Of a stretch of DNA of 5,615 nt, positions 1 to 4,471 are shown in pieces (position 1 is the stretch's first letter; each line of letters starts with the position of its first letter). Position numbers and translations under genes: made by a program. Source of the stretch: CAYXVB01 sp964467785 (lineage in GTDB: Bacteria > Bdellovibrionota > UBA1018); assembly GCA_964467785.1 (NCBI GenBank), contig CAYXVB010000214.1, positions 1-5,615 of the forward strand. The letters run 5' to 3'. The notes below the pieces were generated by a model that had not been told where the DNA came from, ran no database searches, and saw only the letters and a list, made by a program, of their open reading frames with translations.

Positions 1-66
1 CGCTACTTTGGCAGACGGAATCGTTTTTATCCTCATCCTCATCCTCATCCTCATCTTCATGCTCAT
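1..66 (-). CDS. Possible 5' end of a leftward gene (partial, uncertain)
   Basis: An ATG at 66-64 on the minus strand opens 22 codons that run off the left edge without a stop. The tandem repeat makes the N-terminus alternate Met and Arg (MSMKMRMRMRMR), followed by IKTIPSAKVA. An AGGA Shine-Dalgarno-like motif (complement of 75-78) lies 8 nt before the ATG, which is good spacing. A likely terminator for the previous leftward gene lies just upstream (137-170), as expected if a new gene begins here. Against this, the peptide is low-complexity and too short to recognise. A plus-strand frame and another minus-strand frame are also open through the same bases. No function can be assigned. Confidence 0.25.
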   Translation of the reverse strand, partial: MSMKMRMRMRMRIKTIPSAKVA

Positions 67-166
67 CGTCAAAGTCCTGACCGCGTTCAAGTCCGGCCTC
101 GCTCCGAAATGTCCGAGACTTTTTAGAGCTTGTGTCAAAAAGCCGCCACCTGGAGCGCTCTGGTGA
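2..166 (+). CDS. Possible C-terminal end of a rightward gene with a membrane segment (partial, uncertain)
   Basis: This plus-strand frame is open from the left edge to a TGA at 164-166 (54 codons). The repeat encodes an uninterrupted aliphatic stretch (IVFILILILILIFMLIV, residues about 7-23), which would be a good transmembrane helix. A basic tail follows, rich in Lys, Arg, Pro and Cys. If real, it is the tail of a membrane protein that begins outside the window. The helix is a direct product of the repeat, so hydrophobicity alone is weak evidence. It competes with the minus-strand reading of the same DNA. The family is not recognised. Confidence 0.2.
   Translation, partial: ATLADGIVFILILILILIFMLIVKVLTAFKSGLAPKCPRLFRACVKKPPPGALW
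31..66. repeat. Hexanucleotide tandem repeat (CCTCAT)n
   Basis: Four perfect CCTCAT units occupy 31-54. Two single-substitution units follow (CTTCAT, then GCTCAT), giving six units in all. The unit length is a multiple of three, so changes in copy number keep any reading frame. On the minus strand the repeat can read as alternating Asp-Glu, or as Met-Arg from a start codon; on the plus strand it reads as alternating Ile-Leu. This is directly visible in the sequence. Whether it lies inside a gene cannot be decided because the window starts 30 bases to its left. Confidence 0.9.
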
Positions 167-170
167 AGGC
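137..170 (-). terminator. Candidate intrinsic terminator of the leftward exported-protein gene
   Basis: Read on the minus strand, GCC-TT-CACC pairs with GGTG-GC-GGC around an 11-base apical segment that can add two more pairs (GA/TC). TTTTT follows immediately (plus-strand AAAAA at 137-141). The hairpin lies about 72 bp past the stop of the leftward gene at 242-244 and has the right polarity for it. A 2x2 internal loop weakens the stem. The structure was paired by eye and no folding energy was computed. Confidence 0.45.
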
Positions 171-241
171 AAGTGTCAGTGGTGAGCTAATTGCACGCTG
201 CTCCAGATCCTACCCAGCGCGGTCAGGAGGGAGAGCCCGGT

Positions 242-1756
242 TCAAGGGTTGATATAGCTGGGCTTGTCGGTGAGGAAGTGCTCGGCGCGGTTGCGGCACG
301 CGCCTTTGGAGTAGTGAATGCGCCCTTCGCCTGCCAGGATCATCCGGATCATCTCAAGCAGGTTGGCCTTGAGGGTGGTTTCGTTATTATCGCGTGAATC
401 GATCGGGCCGATGTCGTAGATTCGGCTCAAACCGGTGCTGTTGAGCGGGGCCGCTCGATACAGTGTAGCCGCTTTTCCCGAGGAAATTCTCTGAAGGTCG
501 CGGACGATCTCGTCATAGTGCTCAGGGGTACCATAGCTCCAGCTTTCAATCACGGAGGAGTCCGAGATCCCGAAGTCTTGATAGTACGAGTCCCGGTAGC
601 CGACTGCCCGCTCGACTCCGCCAAATTCAAGTACTGGGAAAGGAGTCTTGGGCTTGAGTTTGATGCGCACTCCAACCGGGCCATACATATAAGTGGAAAC
701 GGCGGAGTTAGAGGCAAATAGGATGCCGGAACGGACTTTGGCCTTGGGATTCGGAGATCCTCTCCATTTTTTGCCGTCGCTCATCGCTTCGGCCAACGTC
801 TCGACTTTTTCTTTGGGGCCCCAGCTGTAGAGGACATCGGGAGCGCAGGGTTCGGGAATGGCACCGCCGGAGGTCGTGTAGCCCGGCTGCGCCTTGTTCT
901 GCTGGCATTTGAGGATGGTGTCGTTTTCGTCGCCCTTTTTGCCGATCCGCTTGCGCTCGGGATACCAGAGTTTGAGAAAGTCCTTGAGCGGCGCTTTCAT
1001 GCCCGATTTCAGGAGTTTGATAAAATGATCTAAATTGGGGCTGTTTTCGGCTTGGATTGGAGTGGATTTCTCGTCGCAGTCGATGCTGGGATTCTTGATT
1101 TTAGGATTGCGCTGCGCGAGTTCCGGGTAGCGAGGGTGGGCTTTAAACGATAATTCGCACGTCCCTGCACCCGGGACCACGAGCGCGTTCTGAATGAAGG
1201 GGTAGTCCTTGATCAGTTCGCGAAGTTCCGGAGTTTCTTCGCAATCGGCTTCATAGCGGCTGAAGGTTTCGCCCGGTTGAGAGAATGGAGGCTCTCCGGG
1301 CTGGGTCACCACCACGTAGCCGTTGGGGAAGACAGCGAGCACGACGCCAGGCTTTCCGTCCTTTTGGACTGGATTCCCGGGGCAGAGCCTCGCGCCCAAC
1401 GCGTCTCTTGCGCATTGATCCGTTTTGACGCGGGCGATGTTGTCCGCGGAAAACTCGGCGCCATCGATTCGGATGCGTGTGTCTTTGCCGAAGCCGGAAA
1501 TGGATTCGACCCGACCAAAAGCGAGAGGATTTCCCCTGGACCGGCCGTAGGCGTAGTCGTCTTGGCAGAGGCTCTTGTCCGGTAGGCAGAGTGGAGGCTT
1601 TTCGATTGGAGCCGCAGGCGGCGCTACGGGCTCCTCAGATGCTTCAGCAGCTGGCTTCGCTGCTTCTTTCTCGGCTAGCGCAAGCGGAAGGGGGCCGAGC
1701 AGGGGTGACAGAGCGTAGAGGACTGCGGCTGCTCTGGCTCCTAGGAATGGTTTCAT
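242..1756 (-). CDS. Exported cysteine-rich protein of unknown function
   Basis: The gene encodes 504 residues that I do not recognise as a named family. Residues 1-29 look like a Sec signal peptide: a short basic start (MKPF..R), a hydrophobic core of about 20 residues (AAAVLYALSPLLGPLPLALA), and likely cleavage after the final ALA. Residues 30-54 are an Ala/Pro/Glu-rich linker. Ten cysteines follow (57, 64, 115, 125, 172, 200, 227, 284, 304, 487), an even number consistent with disulfides in the periplasm or outside the cell. Residues about 75-172 contain two short beta-rich stretches of similar pattern (GRVESISGF..., GVVLAVFPNGYVVV...). Residues about 308-420 (LYSWGP, then FASNSAVSTYMYGPVGVRIKL, then VIESW) faintly resemble an ADP-ribosyltransferase core; this is inference only. 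I chose ATG 1756 because it gives a clean signal peptide. An in-frame TTG at 1798 would put 14 polar residues before it. No strong Shine-Dalgarno is visible. Confidence 0.75.
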   Translation of the reverse strand: MKPFLGARAAAVLYALSPLLGPLPLALAEKEAAKPAAEASEEPVAPPAAPIEKPPLCLPDKSLCQDDYAYGRSRGNPLAFGRVESISGFGKDTRIRIDGAEFSADNIARVKTDQCARDALGARLCPGNPVQKDGKPGVVLAVFPNGYVVVTQPGEPPFSQPGETFSRYEADCEETPELRELIKDYPFIQNALVVPGAGTCELSFKAHPRYPELAQRNPKIKNPSIDCDEKSTPIQAENSPNLDHFIKLLKSGMKAPLKDFLKLWYPERKRIGKKGDENDTILKCQQNKAQPGYTTSGGAIPEPCAPDVLYSWGPKEKVETLAEAMSDGKKWRGSPNPKAKVRSGILFASNSAVSTYMYGPVGVRIKLKPKTPFPVLEFGGVERAVGYRDSYYQDFGISDSSVIESWSYGTPEHYDEIVRDLQRISSGKAATLYRAAPLNSTGLSRIYDIGPIDSRDNNETTLKANLLEMIRMILAGEGRIHYSKGACRNRAEHFLTDKPSYINP

Positions 1757-1757
1757 C

Positions 1758-1829
1758 TCAGGGCTTATCGGTAAGCGCAGGATTGAACTCGAGCGCAAGA
1801 TCTAGGGCTTGCTGAAGTTTGGCGATCAT
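1758..1829 (-). CDS. Possible 23-codon upstream ORF, coupled to the exported-protein gene
   Basis: An ATG at 1829-1827 opens a 23-residue frame (MIAKLQQALDLALEFNPALT followed by DKP). It ends with TGA at 1760-1758, one base before the ATG of the 504-residue protein, in a different frame. The peptide would form an amphipathic helix (IAKLQQALDLALEF). Such tight stop-start spacing is typical of translational coupling, which would fit the lack of a clear Shine-Dalgarno before the downstream ATG. However, no Shine-Dalgarno is visible before this ORF either. The frame extends 11 codons further upstream to a TAA without another recognised start. It could be a leader peptide, a remnant, or chance. 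Confidence 0.28.
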   Translation of the reverse strand: MIAKLQQALDLALEFNPALTDKP

Positions 1830-1963
1830 TTCAAGAAATGTCGGGCATTTAGGTTTTGTGACTTACCGCATTGCGAAATCGTCTCTTGCGATGGTTACCC
1901 TCTTGGGCAGTCGGAAACCGCAGGGCGCGGCGGAGTAGCTCCTTGTGTAAACTCTTTTAAGAA

Positions 1964-1992
1964 TTGAGCTTTTTTCAGGTCGCTTCTAGACA
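1964..1992 (+). promoter_or_regulatory. Weak candidate sigma70-like promoter for the hydroxylase gene
   Basis: TTGAGC (1964-1969) and TAGACA (1987-1992) are separated by 17 bp. They match the -35 and -10 consensus at 4/6 and 3/6 positions. Initiation would fall near 1999, leaving a leader of about 24 nt. The -10 overlaps the CTTCT/AGAAG dyad. The spacing is good but the hexamers are poor, so this is only a best guess. Confidence 0.22.
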
Positions 1993-2014
1993 GAAGTCCG
2001 GAATTGGCATAACC

Positions 2015-2020
2015 GAGAGG
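2015..2020 (+). promoter_or_regulatory. Purine-rich ribosome binding site of the hydroxylase gene
   Basis: GAGAGG lies directly before GT-ATG. The spacing to ATG 2023 is short (2 nt after the last G), but it is the only Shine-Dalgarno-like motif here. It supports the chosen start. Confidence 0.4.
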
Positions 2021-2022
2021 GT

Positions 2023-2664
2023 ATGACGAAGTCGTACAAAAGCATCCGCGTCTTTAAGAGCGACGCGATGGAATGGTTCACGCATGTCCATCCGTCGACG
2101 CCGTTGCTGTTTTGGACTCCGATCATCCTCTTTTTCTTTTGGCGTTCAGTGGAGTTGCATCGCTTTCAGTTGGGACAGATTCTCGGAGTGGGGCTCTTTG
2201 CACTTGGGACCTGGACCCTAGCTGAGTACTTGTTGCATCGTTTCGTCTTTCATTATGAGCCATCGACGAAGCTGGGTAAGTACGTGATCTTTCTAGCCCA
2301 CGGCATCCATCATGATGATCCCCAGGACCCTACCCGCCTGGTGATGCCTCCGGTCGTGGCCTCGCTCCTGGCCGCGCTGCTTTATGGTGTTTTCCGCCTG
2401 CTCCTAGGCCAGGCTTGGGTGGATCCGTTCTTCGCGAGCTTCCTGATCGGCTACCTGATCTACGATTACACCCACTACGCGATCCATCACTTTGTGCCCC
2501 GCACGGCGTGGGGCAAAAGACTCAAACAACATCACATGGTCCATCACTTCGCCGCGCACGAGGCCAAGTACGGCGTGAGTAGTTCGCTGTGGGATCACGT
2601 GTTCGGAACCTATGAGGAGTCGGCACGGCCTCAAAATTCGCGACGAAAGTCGTCAGTCGGTTAA
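2023..2664 (+). CDS. Fatty acid hydroxylase / sterol desaturase family membrane protein
   Basis: This 213-residue integral membrane di-iron oxygenase belongs to the FA2H/Scs7-like branch of the fatty-acid-hydroxylase superfamily. These enzymes use O2 and a reductant to hydroxylate lipid chains, typically the 2-position of the fatty acyl group of sphingolipids. The histidine clusters that bind the two metals are all visible: HRFVFH (72-77), HGIHH (93-97), HYAIHH (151-156) and HHMVHH (170-175), with further histidines at 179 and 192. Hydrophobic segments lie at about 28-40, 51-70, 108-129 and 135-149. Length fits stand-alone bacterial members; the N-terminal cytochrome b5 domain of yeast and animal enzymes is absent, so electrons must come from another protein. 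It is followed 28 bp later by the AI-2E protein gene, probably in one transcript. The exact substrate is inferred from family; carotenoid- or sterol-type substrates are less likely but possible. Confidence 0.87.
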   Translation: MTKSYKSIRVFKSDAMEWFTHVHPSTPLLFWTPIILFFFWRSVELHRFQLGQILGVGLFALGTWTLAEYLLHRFVFHYEPSTKLGKYVIFLAHGIHHDDPQDPTRLVMPPVVASLLAALLYGVFRLLLGQAWVDPFFASFLIGYLIYDYTHYAIHHFVPRTAWGKRLKQHHMVHHFAAHEAKYGVSSSLWDHVFGTYEESARPQNSRRKSSVG

Positions 2665-2692
2665 TCCGGCCGGAAGATTCCCGAGAACCGTT

Positions 2693-3748
2693 ATGGCACG
2701 TAAACTTTTCGCACTCCTCATCACTGCCGCATTCATCTACATCACCGCGCCGCTCGCGCTGCCTGTGCTCATGGGAGCGCTCTTCGCGATCTTGCTCATG
2801 CCGGCGCAGGAGTGGCTGGAGCGCCATCGGGTGCGTTCGGGACTGGCTGCGACGCTGATGACCTTGGGCGTGACGCTCATCGTGATCTTGCCGCTCTCGT
2901 TCCTGCTCTATCTGGCGACCCGCACGGGACTGGAGCAGTTGCAGGCGCTTCGCGCCCAGCCGGCCGGACATAAGGATGCCGCTCAACTGCTGCTTGAAGC
3001 CCCGTTTATGCGGCGGCTTCTGCAATTTGCCACTGACTGGGCGCCGGTCACCGAGGCGCAGGTCATGGACAGCCTTCGTGACGTCGCCGCGGCGATCAGC
3101 CTGCGCACGGCGGAGTTTTTAGGCGCGATGCTCGGCAAGATCCCCGGATTCGCGCTCGAGCTTGTGATCGTCGTCGTGAGCATCTTTTTCTTCTTGATCG
3201 ACGGCCGGAAGCTGGTGCGCTTTCTCCGGATGCAGTCGTTCTTCAGCCCGGATCAGACGACGCGACTCTTCGACACGCTTGAAAAGACCTGCCGCTCGGT
3301 CGTGCTGGCCGCGCTGGCCGTGGGGTTGGGCCAGTCGACCGTTTTCACGGTGGCTTGCCTGATCGCGGGGGTGTCCAATGCGCTGTTGATCGGATTCCTC
3401 TGCTTCATCAGCTCCTTTGTCCCGGTGGTGGGCGTGGCGCCCGTGACCTTGGGAGTCGCGTTGTTCCAGCTGCTTTCAGGCAACGTCGCCGGAGGCGTGG
3501 GACTGCTGGTCGCGGCCGGGATCGCGATGACCCTGGACAATATCATCCGCCCCTGGTTTTTGCGGGGAGCGGTCAATCTCCATCCGCTGCTCGCCTTCGT
3601 CGCCGCCTTTGGCGGGTTGAGCACGATGGGATTTGCCGGTATCTTTTTCGGTCCGGTCATCGCGGCGCTCTTCGTGGTCACGATCCAAATCCTCTCGGGA
3701 CCGGGCGCCCCGGGCCACGCGACCGGCGCAGGACAGTCGCGCGCTTAG
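2693..3748 (+). CDS. AI-2E family transporter (PerM/TqsA-like membrane protein)
   Basis: A 351-residue polytopic inner-membrane protein of the AI-2E (formerly UPF0118) family, whose usual length is about 340-370. Members export small molecules (TqsA: autoinducer-2) or act as Na+/H+ antiporters; the substrate here cannot be told. The N-terminal hydrophobic hairpins are at about 4-37 and 50-75. A polar/amphipathic region follows at about 76-150, then a membrane segment at 152-170 and four to five more in 203-333. The family's C-terminal signature is clear: DNIIRPWFLRG (282-292), HPLLAFVAAFGGL (297-309), then GFAGIFFGPVIAAL (313-326). I chose ATG 2693 over the in-frame ATG at 2612, which would overlap the hydroxylase gene by 53 bp and add 27 polar residues before the first helix. 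The Shine-Dalgarno is weak (GAGAA, 5 nt spacing). The gene ends only 6 bp from the convergent ferritin gene's stop. Confidence 0.9.
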   Translation: MARKLFALLITAAFIYITAPLALPVLMGALFAILLMPAQEWLERHRVRSGLAATLMTLGVTLIVILPLSFLLYLATRTGLEQLQALRAQPAGHKDAAQLLLEAPFMRRLLQFATDWAPVTEAQVMDSLRDVAAAISLRTAEFLGAMLGKIPGFALELVIVVVSIFFFLIDGRKLVRFLRMQSFFSPDQTTRLFDTLEKTCRSVVLAALAVGLGQSTVFTVACLIAGVSNALLIGFLCFISSFVPVVGVAPVTLGVALFQLLSGNVAGGVGLLVAAGIAMTLDNIIRPWFLRGAVNLHPLLAFVAAFGGLSTMGFAGIFFGPVIAALFVVTIQILSGPGAPGHATGAGQSRA

Positions 3749-3754
3749 GCGGGA

Positions 3755-4406
3755 TCAGGCGGAGCGGGCGGGCTGCAGTCGGGTCAGCAGGCGAGTGAGA
3801 TCGTCGGCATGCTCCTCTTCCTTGGCCAGGACCTCCTCCATCAGGCGACGCGAGACTGGGTCGTGGTCTGAGAAGTACCTGACGATGTCCCGATAGGTTT
3901 CGACCGCGATNNNNNNNNNNCCGTCCTTCGAAACGCTTGTCGCGCGAACCCGGGATCAGGTCCTCGCGGATCATCCCGATCATGTCGCGAGCGGTGCCGA
4001 ATTCGGCGTGGCTTCTCCGGGTGACGGAGTCCGGATTGAGGTCGGGAACGCCTCCGAGCTGTGAAATGCGCTCGGCAATCTGCAACGCGTGGCGTTGCTC
4101 CTCGCGCGCGTGCTCCTCAAACTCCTGGGCGACGTCGTGGGATTGCAGCCCGCTGGCCAAAAGGGCGTGGCTCGTGTAGCGCAAGGTGCAGACGATCTCC
4201 GTGGCGAGCGCCTCGTTGAGGATCACGCAGGCCTGCTCCGCATTGCCCTGATAATTGGGGGTGAGTGGGCCTTTGTCGATTTCCTCGCTGACTCGGCGGC
4301 GGATCCCCTCGATGTCGGAGATGAAGGGCGCCGGCGAGGAAGACGGCTCGCTTGCGTCGGCGCGGTTTTTTGAATCGGACTGGGGCTGATTCGGTGAAAG
4401 CTTCAT
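3755..4406 (-). CDS. Ferritin-like (bacterioferritin-type) protein, interrupted by an assembly gap
   Basis: A four-helix-bundle iron protein of the cytosolic bacterioferritin/ferritin-like group, expected to oxidise and store Fe(II). The first 162 codons (4406-3921) contain the family pattern LNEALATEIVCTLRY (63-77) and EEHAREEQRHALQIAERI (97-114). These give ligands equivalent to Bfr E18 (E65) and E51/H54 (E103/H106). After the gap, 51 codons (3910-3758) continue with IAVETYRDIVRYF and AKEEEHADDL, supplying the last ExxH ligand pair. The 10 Ns put the two halves in different frames; a multiple of three is needed. Homologues join EDL[IV]-AER-IA, so the helix-C glutamate is missing here and 11 unfamiliar residues (152-162) precede the gap. 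About 27 disordered Ser/Pro/Glu-rich residues precede the family start at FISDIEGIRRR. ATG 4406 is preferred to 4442 because the latter overlaps the top6B -35 box. Probably an intact gene, damaged in assembly. Confidence 0.8.
3911..3920. other. Assembly gap (10 N)
   Basis: Ten undetermined bases lie inside the ferritin-like gene. The number is probably a scaffolding placeholder, because ten is incompatible with the reading frame on either side. Confidence 0.97.
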
Positions 4407-4435
4407 GCTGTCCGCGATTTGCAAGATCCGGGTCA

Positions 4436-4465
4436 TTGACATGCGCGGGTATTTTTTGTTTCAAT
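4436..4465 (+). promoter_or_regulatory. Sigma70-like promoter of top6B, predicting a leaderless transcript
   Basis: A perfect TTGACA (4436-4441) is followed after 18 bp by TTCAAT (4460-4465, 4/6 match to TATAAT). The seventh base after the -10 is A4472, the first base of the topoisomerase ATG. There is no Shine-Dalgarno in the 20 bases before that ATG, which agrees with leaderless initiation. The -35 box sits in the 65-bp divergent spacer, just upstream of the preferred start of the ferritin-like gene. Confidence 0.5.
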
Positions 4466-4471
4466 CAGCGC

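Larger units (their letters stand above)
1830..2022. other. Divergent intergenic control region
   Basis: This stretch separates the leftward exported-protein gene (with its possible small upstream ORF) from the rightward hydroxylase gene, so it should hold promoters for both. It is locally A+T-richer near 1943-1977. Two small dyads are visible: GGAG-TAG-CTCC (1932-1942) and CTTCT-AGAC-AGAAG (1983-1996). Either could be an operator or a 5'-leader hairpin, but both are short enough to be chance. I see no RNA gene, repeat or convincing leftward promoter here. Confidence 0.5.

Noticed and set aside
31..66. CRISPR array
   Set aside because: The units are 6 bp with no spacers; this is a simple tandem repeat.
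191..397. 68-codon plus-strand open frame
   Set aside because: Most of it is antisense to the 3' end of the exported-protein gene, and it has no recognisable features.
1757..1798. TTG start for the exported protein (518 residues)
   Set aside because: It adds 14 residues in front of a clean signal peptide and would overlap the possible small upstream ORF. ATG 1756 is the simpler start.
1951..1976. Intrinsic terminator (CTC...GAG followed by a T run) on the plus strand
   Set aside because: The stem is only about three pairs and A+T-rich, and no plus-strand gene lies upstream for it to terminate. The T run more likely belongs to the promoter region.
2612..2692. Upstream in-frame ATG giving a 378-residue AI-2E protein
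   Set aside because: It would overlap the hydroxylase gene by 53 bp and prepend 27 polar residues that the family lacks. ATG 2693 fits the family length and places the first helix at the N-terminus.
3253..3681. 142-codon minus-strand open frame opposite the AI-2E gene
   Set aside because: It is a Thr/Ala/Pro/Ser-rich mirror of the transmembrane coding sequence, with no independent support.
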